Source of the DNA: Siphonodentalium dalli
Taxonomy: Eukaryota; Mollusca; Scaphopoda; Gadilida; Siphonodentaliidae
DNA length: 64,000 nucleotides
Assembly (NCBI GenBank): GCA_032622095.1
Contig: CP136064.1
Span: 45,955,573-46,019,572, forward strand
Direction of reading: 5' to 3'
Under the pieces are notes generated by a model that saw nothing but the letters and a program-made list of their open reading frames with translations, searched no databases and was not told the origin of the DNA. The translations under genes and the position numbers were made by a program. Each line of letters starts with the position of its first letter. The stretch's first letter is position 1. Shown one piece after another: positions 34,601 through 48,800 of this stretch.

Positions 34601-36054
34601 TTATCTGGAAATGTTGGCTTTTTGGTCTGTCTGGTGTCTGTTCATGTCGTAATTTCTAAAGTTGGGCTGGGATCTCAATGAAATTTGGTATGGATGTTCA
34701 CCACTAAAAGGACATTTAATGGCACATTCAACTTTTTTGTTTTTTGTTCTATAGTTATTCATCTTTGTTTATATGAAAATGCAGATTTTTGGGTCCATCT
34801 GTCTGAGTATAGCAGTCATAAGTTATAGATATGCCCACACTAGGCGGTATGCCACAAGGGGGTATGCACCGGACGACAGTCCATCTCTTGTTATTTCAGA
34901 TATATAATTATATATCACACTGCTCTTTCAGTATCTTGCTAATTGTCAATCAGTTGAAGTTTGGAATTCAGTGTTTATCTGGGCTTGGGACCAGAAGACT
35001 TCGTCGAAGTCAGGGGGATTTAAAGTTATATTTAAAAAAAAAAAAATTAAGTAGGCAGGGCTCAGGTCGGTGGCGCGATTTATTACGTAACGGTATCTTT
35101 GGAATTCGCTAATGAGATTATGCAATTGAGAGTTTAATTCTGTGCAATTGCGTTTGAAAATGTTTGCGATTTCAACATTTCTGTGATTGAACAATTGATT
35201 TTCACGTTCCAAGCATTTTGATTTAGTTTCATCTTCCTCGGTTAGAATTACCATGTGTTTGTTCAATTGGCTGAAAGCTGTAATGGAATCTTACATCATG
35301 GTCAGGTAAAATGAAATACTTTGCAACACATAAAATCATTATCTAATCGAAAATCTTGAGAGATGGTTGGCCATTCGTTGGTCACATATTGTGCACAGCA
35401 TTTTTTTTAAGGGTTCAGTAATCAATTGTTATTCGTCCAACATTTCTGAATTGTTGAATTTTGCTTTAGTATTGAAAACTTATATGATCACAGTGCAGAT
35501 AAAGAGATCCAAGCATGCAGAGACACTTCTTTGCATTAGATTTCCTTAAAAAGTCTGCTGGTCGCAAGCCCAGATAAAGTGAATGAAATAAAGTCAAAAT
35601 AACTCAGAGCTCTGTAATTAACAAAGAGACAGCGTAAGCCGTAGAGTAAGTGGTAGTTAATTAACACCTTGAATCCTTGATTAACGCCTTATAGTGCTAT
35701 ACGGCTAATATTATGTTCATTTGTGCTCATTGTTTAGTATCTTTGCATTCAAATAACTATTAATAACTAAAAAAAATAAGTATTCCAAGTTGGAAATAGT
35801 AGTCCGAAATACATGTAACACCACTTACACATATAATGGACCCTCACGCACCCACAAACCCAATTTGACCCTTCTATTCCGCTTTTTGGACCTATGTTCG
35901 TTTGTGTTCGTTGTATAGTAGGACCGATTCTCATTCTATGCTGAATTTTTCTATATTCGCAATTAATTAAGTAACTTGTGTGTTGACAATGACAACCACA
36001 AATAGGTTGTATGATAAACCATATTAAAACATAAAATGTCAGGCTTTTTGTCTT

Positions 36055-36480
36055 TTTAGCTCACCTGAGACGAAGTCTCATTCGTCTCAGGTGGAGCTAT
36101 AGTCATCACTCCTCGTCCATCCGTCGTCCATCCATCCGTCAACAATTCTTTGAACATCTTCTCCTCTGGAACCGTATGACTGAATTGGTTCATATTTGGT
36201 GTGGATGTTCCCTAGGTGACTCTCGTTCAGATTTGTTCAAATGAGTCACCTAGTCAAATAGTTTTGATGTCAGGACCATAACTATTTTTCCACATAGTAA
36301 TTCTTAAAACGACTTCTTTTCTGAAGTTGTCGGGCCGAATGGGTTCATATTTGGTATGAGGGTACCTTGGGTGACTGTGGTTCAGATTTGTTCAAATAAG
36401 GTCACTGGGTCAAATGTGGGTGGGGCTATGGACATAAATCTGAAGAAATTTTTTGTTTAGATTTAACTTATTGCTCAATT
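36055..36480 (+). mobile_element. hairpin-headed element, AGCTCACCTGAGACGAAG type, copy 1
   Basis: The head forms a strong palindrome (gctcacctgagacgaa / ttcgtctcaggtggagc), then (CCAT/TCCG)n, then two monomers of about 150-170 bp with gaatgggttcatatttggt, ggtgact and cagatttgttcaaat. A second copy starts at 37970. Confidence 0.75.
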
Positions 36481-37000
36481 TAACCCAAAAAAAAATGATA
36501 TATTTATTTTTAATAAATAATTTTTTTTTATTAAATATTTTTTTTTTTATTTGAATAAAATAAAAAACATTTAATTAAAATTTTGAAGAACTTATGACAT
36601 TACTTCTTCGGGGGGGGGGGGGGGTAGGTATATCTAGTCACCCCACTAAATTTGGTTGAAATCAGGGGCTTGGGAGAAAACATGAACAGACAGATGTACA
36701 GAAATGTTCAGTAAATTCCTTTTAATATCTGTGCATTCCCATTACAAGCCAACTCTGCTCTGAACTGCCAGGCTGATAGATATATGACACATGTTGTTTA
36801 TAATCTAAATCAGGGCCAGATAGATAGATAAGAGACTTATGTAGCTATAGGCAGAGTCCCCAGGGAGTGTATTCATAATTTAAATGAGATTAATAGTGTT
36901 GTTCATTTGTTTTCTAAAGTTGTCAATGTAGCACCATCATTGTTTACAATACACTGGTCATTAATATCAGATTAAATTCCTTTTCTCAGAGCTTTAGGTG
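36481..37000. other. AT-rich DNA with poly-G tract
   Basis: Includes low-complexity T/A runs (36480-36600) and a G run of about 16 at 36609-36624. No gene recognised. Confidence 0.5.
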
Positions 37001-37393
37001 TGTCTGGCATTTGTAGAATGAGGTTCCCAGAGGGTTAATTTAATTATGCTACCCTGCACGGCAGGCTAGCATCGCCAAATACACCCTATGAGACCTCATT
37101 CTGATTAGGCTTCATCTTCTGGGAAGTATCTAGAGTCTAAAATTTACATTTTTAGCAGCTCTTTTCCCTTCTGTTCAGATTTTAAAATGCATAATTGAGG
37201 TGTCAAATGGGTGCGCATACTGTCATATGTTAGTAATGTCACCAACGTCAGCTGGAGAACTTCTGTCTGTCCCTAGGTCTCCCATAGCACTTGAGGACTA
37301 AGTAAAATTGAGTTCCCAGATGGTGAATTTGGTGATGCTAGCCCACCTTACAGAATAGCATCACTACATTCACCCTTTTGGGACCTCAGACAC
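37001..37393. mobile_element. palindromic MITE, diverged relative of 62878-63259
   Basis: Weak terminal inverted repeats (tgtctggcatttgtagaatg at the left, cctcagaca at the right) and two internal palindromes around gatgctagccc / gctagcatc with ggtgaat..ttcaccc arms. Same layout as the better preserved element at 62878-63259. Confidence 0.55.
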
Positions 37394-37436
37394 ACTAAAT
37401 TCACGCCTGGCTGTTCCTATATTATTTTCTTAACCA

Positions 37437-38400
37437 CTTATCTATGTGAACTCATTATACCTTATTATGGACAAAAAAGTGGGGTGGGGGGGTATATTGG
37501 ATTAAAACTGTTGGTCTGGCGGAGTGTCCTTCCATCCATTGTTCTGTCCATCCATCAATCCATCAACAATTGTTTTCTTCTCGAGATCTATATGAATTCC
37601 CTACCTGTATGTGACTCACATTCAGATTTGTTCAAATAAGTTCATCAGGTCAAATAGGAGGGATGCCAGGGCCATAACGTTTTCCCTCCATAGTAATTCT
37701 AACCCAATGGGGTCCTTTTTGGAAAATCAATTAACTTCAACTCTTAAAAGCGAATGTTTAAAATTATAAGATGAATAGATATCAGAGATGGGGATTCATG
37801 TTTGTTCAAATAGGGGCAGAGGTAAGAGATTTAGCTCTGCCCCACCCACACTACCTGTATCTATGCTGTACGCTACTGGTATAATAAGATACTGTCATAT
37901 TCTTGCAGGTATGTCCCCACAGTGTTGGGGAGGTGATTTACAGATTTGTTCAATGAAATGTAATTTTTGAGCTCACCTGAGACGAAGCTATAGTCATCAC
38001 TTCTCATCTGTCACCTGTTCATCTGTCTGTCCATCCATCAATCTGTCAACAATTCTGTGAACATCTTCTCTAGATCATAAGACTGAATGGGTTCATATTT
38101 GGTGTGGATTTTCCCAAGGTGACTCACATTCAGATTTGTTCAAATGAGGTCACTCTTTCAAATGGTTGTGAAGCCAGGGCCATAACTCTTGCCCTCCATA
38201 GTAATTCTTAAAAACGACTTCTTCTCATCTACATGTACCATCAGGTTGAATGGGTTCATATTTGGTATGAAGGGTCCTTGGGTGACTGGAGTTCAGATTT
38301 GTTCAAATGGGGTCACTTGTTTTAAATGGGGTTTCAGATTTATTCAGATGGGGTCACCAGATTAAATAGGGTGGGACCAGAGACATAACTGTATGTCTCT
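37437..38400 (+). mobile_element. hairpin-headed elements (TATACC..GGTATA and AGCTCACCTGAGACG types)
   Basis: At 37437 a head with atacctta..ggggtatatt and TCCATCC-type microsatellite starts a short monomer run. At 37970 a second AGCTCACCTGAGACGAAG head starts three monomers with gaatgggttcatatttggt and cagatttgttcaaat, extending to about 38400. Confidence 0.65.
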
Positions 38401-39255
38401 ATAGTAATACTTAAAATGTCTTCTCGAGAGGTTGGACTATTTACATGTAGCTTACATATAGTATGGAGGATCCTTTAGTGACTGAGATTCAGATTTGTTA
38501 ACATGAGGCAACCTGTTAAGAAATGAAGGGGCTATGGGGACTTAAGACTTTTGTGTCTAATAAAATCATTAAAATACAAAATTCATTAAAACATCTACCT
38601 TGGAACTACCTGACTGATTAATCTGACATACATATATGGTGTTTTTGGGTCCATAGATAATTGGGCTTCAAACATGTCTAAATAGTTTTATGAAAAGGTG
38701 CTTGTGAGATTGGAAATTTCCAACAATTGAGAAAGTTTGAATTGTCGGTTGTGAAATTCCAATCTAAGACTTGGGAGTCTGGAGCCTGGTCGGGAAGGGA
38801 CATGAGCTGGAGGAGGGGAGGGGGGTCGCTCACCGTTGATTCCCAAGGCAGTGCATTTAATTTAACACTCAACGTGTTGTAAATCATTGACATTAAGACC
38901 GCGTTGTAAACGGCTGAGGACCACGTTAAAAAGGACACTTAATTTGAGAATATGTGTAGATGTACACACGTGCGCCTGAAGTCATGTAAACATACAAGAG
39001 TGGTCATTTTTCCTTGAACCAATTTGTTATTTGATGATAACTCTAGTTATAATTATCCAATAGCTTTTAAAGTATATGTTATCCTGTCAACTAAAGTTAT
39101 AGTTAAGCGATTGCTTTCATATTTGCTATGTGGATTAATCACATGAAAATACAGATTGAATGTTTTTCCAGTCCAATCATTTCTAACAGATATACCCATT
39201 TTGGACTTGGATTATTCTGATTACTCTGATGTTGAATCAAATAAAACGAAGTGTG
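38401..39255. other. upstream DNA, no gene recognised
   Basis: Tail of monomers to about 38560, then mostly non-repetitive DNA. A minus-strand 86-codon frame (38678-38938) has no recognisable domain. This lies in the presumed 5' non-coding intron of eIF5A. Confidence 0.35.
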
Positions 39256-39529
39256 TTAAAGGGGTCTGTACAATAAATCCAGCCATTTATGGGACCATCT
39301 CCTTTTATACTCAACAGAATATACATGTATGCAACAAATGAATGAATTTGAGCCATGGATGAGTGAAAATACCATGTTTGCATTGTTCATTGAGCACAAG
39401 ACTTCGAGTGAACTGGTATTTTGCTACTAATCCATGGCTCATATTCTTTCATTTGTTGCATATATTCTGTTTAGTATAAAAGAAGATGTTCCCATAAATT
39501 GCCGACTTTAGTGTACAGTATCCCTTTAA
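39256..39529. mobile_element. TTAA-flanked MITE 165 bp before the eIF5A start exon
   Basis: Bounded by TTAA at 39256-39259 and 39526-39529. Termini are AGGGGTCTGTAC and GTACAGTATCCCT. The interior is an inverted repeat; tatgcaacaaatgaatga at 39329 faces tctttcatttgttgcata at 39445. TTAA target sites suggest a piggyBac- or Kolobok-type transposase supplied in trans. Confidence 0.75.
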
Positions 39530-39705
39530 CAACATAGACAGTTGGAAGCAAAGTTTGATTCAATGATTGTTCCCAGTATTTTTAATTTATTAAAAAGGAC
39601 ACCAGCCATAAAAATCAACCTTTTTCGAGGGATGTTTGGCCTTGGAAATATATTTTTAAACATACGGCCCTATTATCATTTTGTTTCATTTCAGTAACCT
39701 TAGAC

Positions 39706-39873
39706 ATGGCAGATGAAGATAATGAATACAATTGTGCCGAATCTGGAGCTTCCCAGACATATCCAATCCAAGCATCTGCCCTGCGTAAAAATGGTTACTG
39801 CATGGTTAAAAATAGACCTTGCAAAATTGTAGAGATGTCAACTTCTAAGACAGGGAAACATGGGCATGCAAAA
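39706..39873 (+). CDS. EIF5A: eIF5A coding exon 1 (hypusine loop)
   Basis: 168 nt, 56 codons, MADEDNEYN.. to ..GKHGHAK. The exon itself starts at 39695 after ttttgtttcatttcag, with 11 nt of 5' UTR (taaccttagac) before the ATG. Donor AAA|gtgagt at 39874. Confidence 0.96.
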
Positions 39874-42800
39874 GTGAGTATGTGAATAGTCAAGATTCTT
39901 GTAATAGGTACTATCTTTGCTAAACGTCTGTCAGATTTTGACAAACCTCCACTTTATTTTCATTCTTAGGCAGTTTCTCTACTGTAAAATATTGCATTTT
40001 TTGCCAGTTGTAAAATGTTGAGTTTGATGCCTGTTTTGTCATATTTTGGAACAGTATTCAGAACATAATACTACAGTGTACTTGAAATTCTGAAATAGAA
40101 ATTCTTTTACATGTATATTGCTCTCTCGCAAATAAGACTTCTTCCCACAAGGCATGGGAGTTGAACAGACAAGATTACCACAGGCAGGTTTTAAAGACTG
40201 CAGATTTATTGCTGAGATTGGGATTCATCTGCAACCACAAATAGAAGTAAATAGATAACAAAAAATTCCATCTAAAATTATTGCTTCTTAATAGTATATA
40301 TGTGGCAATATGGAATTATTTACAAGCCAATTAAATTCATTAAAAAAATAAAACAAACACAAATCAATACATTATCCTTCAATAAACAATTCTGAGCATC
40401 ACATGTATATGTCCCAGAAAGATGCATTGATGTCATAAAAATAATATTTTGAATACATTGTTTAGGTCCCCCAAAAAAAACAAAAAAACATTTGCACGAC
40501 ATGGAACAGAAAAGAGCTTTCCGTGTTAGTCTATTCATGATACTGTAGAAATAAAGAGCATTTGTTTCACTTCTGTGCAAAAAAATTGAAAACAGCTGGT
40601 AATTTTTAGAAAACAGCTGTGACCATGGAAAATAAGTTATCAACCTATCTTACACCTCCTTCCAAATTAAGTAGACAGAACTCAAATGAGCCATGTCCGT
40701 TCAGTATATACATTTTGGATTTTATTATTTTACAGGTAAACTTAGTAGGATTAGACATATTCACTAACAAAAAATATGAAGATATCACCCCATCTACCCA
40801 CAATATGGATGTACCACATGTTCAAAGAAAGGACTACCAGGTAACAAATTGAATTACTTTCCTCAGGTCCAGGGAAATATCCATGGCTGTTTTACAGGGT
40901 TTTCTGTTGGAGAACTAAGAAGCAGTTGGTCCCTTTCTCCTAGCTCAAATTTTCACTTCAACTTACTCCTGTACAAGATCCAGATATTCATGCTGACATT
41001 GCCTGTATATCTGCCACTAAATTAATTCAACATGTAATGACAAACACACACTGATCACCATTGAAGCATTTTATGGAAAGATAATTCTCTTTAGGGCTCC
41101 ACACATTGACATTTTTTTGAAGATACTCAAGCGGTCATTGCTAAAAGCCACATATTGATTCTGCCTTGTTAAGTCACAATTGTGACCCGCCATATCAAAT
41201 CCAGTCGTAAGTCGGGATTTTTTTTTACCCTGTGCCAATGCATTCTCTTATATATGCGACTCGACCATAGCCTGCATAGGTCGCCTCACATATATAAGAG
41301 AATGCATTGGCCTAACAATTTTTTACAATTTTAATAATTTTTTCTTGTACTTTAACAATTTTATAATTTCACCCATACAGAGCCCCAGACAAACATGAGC
41401 AGACGACACTCTTCTATATGCTTCTATATATTAGTGGGGCTCCCTGCACGGTAATGGATGTTTTTTATTTTATGTCCTAAAAATTGTAAGAAACATTTAT
41501 TTAAAAAAAATTATAAAAAAATTGTTAGGCCAATGCATTCTCTTATATATGTGAGGCGACCTATGGTCGACTCGCATATATAAGAGAATGCATTGGCACA
41601 GGGTAAACAAATCTCGACTTACGGCTGGATTTGATATGGCGGGTCACAATTATGTTGTCAAAATAAACACTGTTTCTGCTTTATGTTAGGTTTATGTAGT
41701 CCAGGTCCAGATGTTATCTGCGGAGGGCTGATCAGGAATATTTAATTATATAAAAATGTTATTATGAATGTAGTGAACCTGGACATGGAAATAAATTGTG
41801 AATATTTAGTTTCCTCTACCATTGTGGGTGGCAATACAAAAACTTGTCAGTACACTTAATTTACCCGCATATTTAACAGGGGGGATGGGGTGGGGTATGG
41901 TTGTTTATTTAAGCAGTATTATGCGCAAATGCCATGCCTGGAAGTAAACGTTAAGAGTGTATGTAGCACAATTTACCACCCGACAGCCTGTTCTCTTGCC
42001 ACTTCTGATGCGGCTTCCTTTGGTCCTTTGATGTCACAGCAGAAGTTTGGTGGTCAACTTCAAAGAGTTCGGTGTGTGACATGTTCTCAGTCAGTGGCGG
42101 GCCACCGGCATCCTTTGCTTTTATGCCGTGTCACGGCCTTGTCATCGTTCATAAATTATGTTTAACTGTGAATTTATGTTCCTATGGATTGGTAATTAAC
42201 GATCATTATATCCATAATGAACGACGTGCATCGGAATGCATCTATATTTCATTTTTCAAATCTCATACTGTAAAACGTTCACCATTATTGACAAAGTCAT
42301 GGAATGTTCAAAGTTACTGGACAGTTATCAGTAACAAGTTTGTGTCGTCACTTGTTAGTGCTACATGCATTACATTCTCCAAACTGGTAACCGCCTGCAC
42401 GCACTTTGAATAACAAAACTAAAAGTACAGCAGACATGTAAGCCGGCGAAATATATATATATATATGTCAGGTGACGCAAAACTAACTATAGTCCGTTTT
42501 CAAAAAGTATGCGACAGTTCCACACGCTTTAAGTGGCACCGCGATGCGTATTCACGGGGAACATTGATTGACTGGACAGATATTAAAAAAAATTCTCGTC
42601 CATGGGAATAGCGACGAGGAGGACTGCTGTGCAAATTTGAGTTTAGGTGGCCGATGACGGGCGGGCGACTCAGAATGACAAGCCTGCTGACTGACAGTTT
42701 ATACCGGTAACAGTGTTCAGTCTGGATGTAAAGTAGTCATTGTAATTTTGCAGTTATCACGTGTTTACTTGGGTGTAATATGGGCCGCATATATGAACGA

Positions 42801-45800
42801 TTAATCGACAAACCATCGATTGTAACGGTCGATTATGAAAACTCAGTCGTGGCATTCCTACCCTGGGCTTAACCTTAAATTATCATATGATTTACTAAAT
42901 GCTAATAGATATTAGTGATGTTTCGATAAGAACAGCCCATTGGATAATAATCGTACCTCGCAGTTGAACATCGGCTTTTACAGATTGCCAAAAAAACAAA
43001 AAAAAACCCTGTTGGAATATCTAAGAGCAATATGCACGCTTCAATAAACGTATGCCCTATAACCGCCGTATTGAACATAGAAAGCAGTTGTACCAGTCTA
43101 AAAAGAAGCTATTGGCAGCCACCGACAAGGAATCCTGACCAGGAGAAGAAAGGTCATTTCCACCAGCTTGCAAACAGAAAATGTCTTGACAATAATCCCT
43201 TAGCAATTGTAAATTAGACCGGGACTGAAGTGAATTGAGAGTGGCACCCCCAATGCCCCACAAACGAACGACAAATCCTCCTAGCCCGGCGCTGACTTAA
43301 CCCTTTACTTAACCCAGAACGGCCCTGTGCCAATGCATTCTCTTATATATGCGAGTCGACCATAGGTCGCCTCACATATATAAGAGAATGCATTGGCTTA
43401 ACACATATTAAAATTGATAAAATTGTCAAAGAATGTAGAAAAATATTATAAAAATTGTTAAAGAATGTAAGAAAAAATTGTAAAAAGTGTTAAAAAAAGA
43501 TTATTTTTAGGCCAATGCTTTCTCTTATATATGCGAGGCGACCTATGGTCGACTCGCATATATAAGAGAATGCATTGGCACAGGGCATAACTGTAACCAT
43601 CACAATGTGGTCAATGAGCTGGTTCCAATGATATCCATATTTGTATGGTGTTATTGAGACAGACCGAAGATATTTTAGGATGTTGAAGCTTTATTTGGGC
43701 GATTTTGGCCGGTTTGTTGGGTAAAGGGTTAAAGCCAAAAGGTTGAAAAAACTTGTGTCAGCCGAACTGTCGGGAACTTATAGGAAGTTCTCATTCAGCC
43801 AGCGGACAAAACTGGCACCAAATTAACACCTTGAAGAGACTTGGTGCAGTCGCCATTTTAATATTACTGGCGAAGAGTGAAAATTAAAACAAACAAAAGC
43901 TATGTGATGCCGATAACAAAACAAGTGCCACGAAATTAGGTGAAATGACAGTGATGTCCGAGAGGAAGTAAATTAAGATTCAGTGATTAAGATTACAAGC
44001 AATAATAAAAGAAAGTATCCCTTCAAGATGTAATTTGACTGAAATTTTTGTGAAATTGTCCCGACACATTTGCATGGATTTGCTCTACTCTCTGACTGCC
44101 CACAAATTTTAATTAACCCCTTGCTTGCTCAACCATTGTAACAATCCAGATTTCCTTATACTCAAACCAAGTAATATGACTACTAGTAAACTGCATTGTA
44201 TCTAGTGGCAAATTTCGTGTAAAACCAGTTATATTTATAACTCATTTATTGTTTGAATCACGTCGACACGGAAGAGTCTCAAAGAAAGCTTTAAACAGCT
44301 GAGTTAGTACAGTCGCGATCAGAACTATCTTCAATAACAACCAAAGTCAGATGGGCATTGCATAATATCCATAATGCGGACAATTTGGGAATTATGTATA
44401 TAATTATAAACATTAAACAAAAAACAGAATAGCGTCTGACACCGTCAACACAAGTGGAATATAGGGTATAACTGAATTGTTTCAGATTGTCGGTCTGCAT
44501 GACACCAGGCAAAACTCCCGCACTGTTCAGTACTGCATGTCTATATGAAAGAAATTATTATTATACCCCCATATAAAATGGGGGGGGGGTATACTGGATT
44601 GACTGTCTGTCCGTCACACTTTCTCCCTCCGTCCGTCCGACCTCATAACTCGAACAACAATGAACCGATTTCAATTATTTTTTGTATGCAATCTCCTTAG
44701 GACCGCCTCTCTGCATGATGCTAATTGCGGTGCGGTCCGACTTTCTTTTTTTAAGTTACGCCTTACTTTTCGACTTATTTTGACTTAGAAAATTCTGTCC
44801 GACTTAATAACTTTAACAAATATGAACCGATTTCAATAATTTTTGGTATACATGCTTCTCACAACACCCTCTCTACATGATGTGGCTTAGGGTTGGCTTG
44901 GACTGTTTTTCCTAACATTACACTTTATTTTTGACTTAGAAAATTTTTGGATTTTATTTTGTGGATGCTATCAAGTTAGGATATTTTCCGGAAGTTTCTT
45001 CGAATATGGGTTCGGAACAATGATTTTTACCACAGTTTTGGGTCCGTCTGTCTTTTTTTCTGTACAAGCTTCTTGTGACACCATATCGATATTATTAATC
45101 CAAATTTTTCTTTAAAGTTAAAAATCTTTTTTGTTGTGTTTACAGATAATGCGGGTTGAATTTGCCACGGTGGAGGTATGCTAGCACGCGAGTGCACAAC
45201 TCTTGTTGATCCATCAATCTAAATTTAGTTCCATTCCGTCCATTGTCGCAACTTACAAGTATTCAATTACAAGTCAAAGACTTATACGCCGCTCACCTGC
45301 TTCAAGCGTTGTCATAACGTTACTTGCTAGTCACCTCTCAGAGTCGGCACCTGTGATTTCTTTGTCAAACAACTATAAAAGGCAGCGCGCATCGGACGTC
45401 AGCAGAAGTAGTTTCGCGATAGTGTGTGTACCGGTATCTTTGTTAGATGTATTTGGCTTTGAAAGTGTGCTGCAATAAGGGAGTTCAATGAGTGTATATG
45501 GGAACAAATGCCCAAGGCCAAAGCGAAAAATAGGCATGTTTCCACTCCCCCGCCCGCCCCACCTCAAAACCCCCCGACGAAACTCACTTTATTTATTTTC
45601 CGAATCCCGAAAAATAAAATACGATGTATTTACTATTTCCACGTGAATTAATACTACACTATTTATATTGTTATATATAGACCTCTCACATAAACAAGCA
45701 TACTAAAATTGTCTCCTTATTTGGTTATTAAATCGACCCACTGACAATAAAATTCCGTGTTGTGACCGATATAGCAACAGATTGTAAACAAAAACAAACG

Positions 45801-48800
45801 CGCACGTGGTTTTCAGACACACTGTAAAATGAAGCTCCATTGCGGCATTAGGGTGATGAGTTTATGACCGCATTATTAATCAGGCCTCTCATTATCACGA
45901 GGCCGCGGCCGCCCGGCCCCGTAAAAAGTCAACGAGGTCTCTTCGGCGGCCTCGTCAACAACCACGCGACCACACGGCGGGTTCCGGTCAAGAGGACTCA
46001 ATCCGGGGTCCGGAACGTGCATCTAAATCATAATTGTAACCGTAATTATTTTGATGACAATAATAAAAAAGTTTTTCAAGTTTCATAAAATTATTGTTTT
46101 AATTGTTTCTAATTAAATTCTGCAGTATATATCTGAATTTTAATCCTTTTTAAGACGTTTGAAAATAAAAATAATGAAATAAGTTTGTAAACATAATGTA
46201 AGATCCGCAGTCGGAAATCTAAAATGGCCGACAATTTAAGAAAAATATTTTTAGACAATTATATATATGAAAGATCTGCATTTTACCAATGCATTAACTA
46301 ATTTAAACATGAAAGTATGACAACCTGACATTACAATAAAGATTATGTGTACTTTAGATTGTTTTATTAGTTTTGTTAATAGTCAAAATTGCCGTTTTTG
46401 CTGAATGAATCACCTATTTTTCAAGGTAAAAACGTAATTCATTAAAACAAACGGCGTGATTATAAACTCCCACAGGCACCAGCGTGCCTCAGTGACAGTT
46501 TAGACCACATGCATATGTGTCATTTCTGTTATTGTATTTATAGCACAATGATGATAAGCTTGTAGTTAGAGATTTAATTATATATCACAATTTTTGTTTT
46601 GTTTTTTTGACAGTCAAAATTTTCCTCAATTAAAAAACCTAGCTATTTTCGTAGTAAACTGTCGCAACTAAAGTCTAAATCGGCTGCTGCATAGTGTAGC
46701 TCGTCACATATGCTCCAGCTATAACAGAACTAGACCCTAATTTACTCTTACAAGTTTTTAAAATGAGAAAGACAGTAGAAAGATTTATCAGATCATCATC
46801 GTTGGAATACTGTCTCAGAAAACCAATATTGAATATAGCAGGTTGTGGGCCATTTTTCAATTGGATTATTGCAAAAAATCCTTATTTGGAGTTATTTCCC
46901 TTGGGTTACAAGGAGTTATGCCCCTTAATTGTCGTGAATATTCTTCGGCAAAATATTCACCCGCAATTCTTTGGCTAATCACATACATACAGTCATACAT
47001 GTCCTTGATATTTGAAACATTATTTCATAAGAAGAAGACTATTCATTGTATCATACTTTTCCACAATAAAATCAGTTTTCTCATAGATTCTCCGGCAATT
47101 TAGGTGTAAAATTAGCTTGGCAACGAAAGAGTTAAGAAAGACAAAACAATTCTTGTCTCTACGTTTGACAAATTTACTTTTAAAGACAACTTTGAAATTA
47201 AAACAACAGTTGATGATAAAGGTCGGTCATTTGTCACGAAGGCATACTGCAAACTATGTCGAGGAAATGCATCAACATTAATCTCTCGCCTAAACAAAAT
47301 AGTAGTAATTTTACTAATTTAGTAAAATATTTATGTCACTGTCGGTTAGCAGTTTTGGAATAGCCAATTTTAGGTTAATTTGGATTCTATAAACAAATGT
47401 AGGCCCCAACGAACAAAAGCAGCCTTGTAAATTCTTTTGCGGGGCCTCCTTGGCAGCCTCGCACTGATTTTGATAATGCGAGGCCTGTATTAATGTACGT
47501 CAACTAACGACATGCCCAAATATACCGGCAAAATAATGCTACACAATATTTACGCGATCGCAAAGAATACATCTGTCCCAAAACTTCCAACGGTGTCTGA
47601 AAAGAACGGACTGTAACAACCGGATGATATAGGCCTACGGTAATTTACCGAACGGAAGCCGGAGTGTATATTTACCGGAAGATCTAAAACAATTTTGCCA
47701 ACATCCGGGAAATAGTGTCAACATGTCGTCCCAAACAAGTGCCAGCAGTTTTTTAAATGCATACACATGGCGCAAGGCAGAAACAAAATGACAAAGGTTC
47801 CCCACTGCAACACCTTTTTTCAAGTCTATGAAAAGAATCACCCCAAAGGCCTTGACGCCCAATTATGTGGAAAGTTATTCTACACTGTTGTAAATATTGA
47901 AACTAGTTGTTTTATTGAATATTAATGAACATATGTACAATTTGCACATGTAGATTAAATACAAGGCACTGAAATTCAGTACATACATTGTTAGCCTTCA
48001 CAATAAGTTCATAAATGACATAATTATTAGAAAGATAGCACAAATATGATATTTGAATTTCCCCGCGAAAAAATAAAGTGAAAAAAAAAAATAAAGTGAA
48101 AAGCCACCCCCCCGCCCCTGTTTTTTTTATGGATGGGAGTGGAAACACACCTATTTTTCACTTTGGCCCAATATAAATGTGACCCGCCATATCAAATCCA
48201 GTCGAAAGTCGGGATTTTTTTTACCCTGTGCCAATGCATTCTCTTATATATGCGAGTCGACCATAGGTCGCCTCGCATTTATAAGAGAATGCATTGGCCT
48301 AACAATTTTTTACAATTTTAATAATTTGTTCTTGTATTCTTTAACAATTTTATAATTTCACCCATACAGAGCCCCAGACAAACATGAGCAGACGACACTC
48401 TTCTATGTGCTTCTATATATGTGTGGGGCTCCCTGCAGGGTAATGGATGTTTTTTTATTTTATGTCCTAAAAATTGTAAGAAACATTTATTTAAAAAACA
48501 TGATAAAAAATTGTTAAGCCAATGCATTCTCTAATATATGCGAGGCGACCTATGGTCGACTCGCATATATAAGAGAATGCATTGGCACATGGTAAAAAAA
48601 TCCCGACTTCCGACTGGATTTGATATGGCGGGTCACAAATATACAAATGTACATTGGAATCTGAAATTGGCCAATTGTGCCTCCAGTTATTGTAAATCGG
48701 TCCGAAAGGCATTTTCATTATTGGAGCATCACCATCAGCAAGGAAGAGTTATTATTTCCAGTCTTGTAGGGTCCTTGAAAACTTATTGAATTTGCTCATG

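Larger units (their letters stand above)
30920..35920. mobile_element. composite inverted structure with direct internal repeats
   Basis: Outer segments 30920-31255 and 35560-35920 are reverse complements (ggtccaaaaagcggaatgga at 30940 faces tattccgctttttggacc at 35876). Just inside, 31255-31565 and 34975-35425 are direct repeats (ccagaagactttgtcgaagt vs ccagaagacttcgtcgaagt). The middle (31610-34880) is packed with hairpin-headed TCCG elements; tcagatatataattata appears at both borders of that filling. No protein-coding frame was recognised, so mobility is inferred from structure only. Confidence 0.6.

Noticed and set aside
45141-45174. Possible short exon between ttgtgtttacag and gtatgc
   Set aside because: No known eIF5A exon fits here; coding exons 2 and 3 join in frame without it. 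Likely a cryptic site pair.
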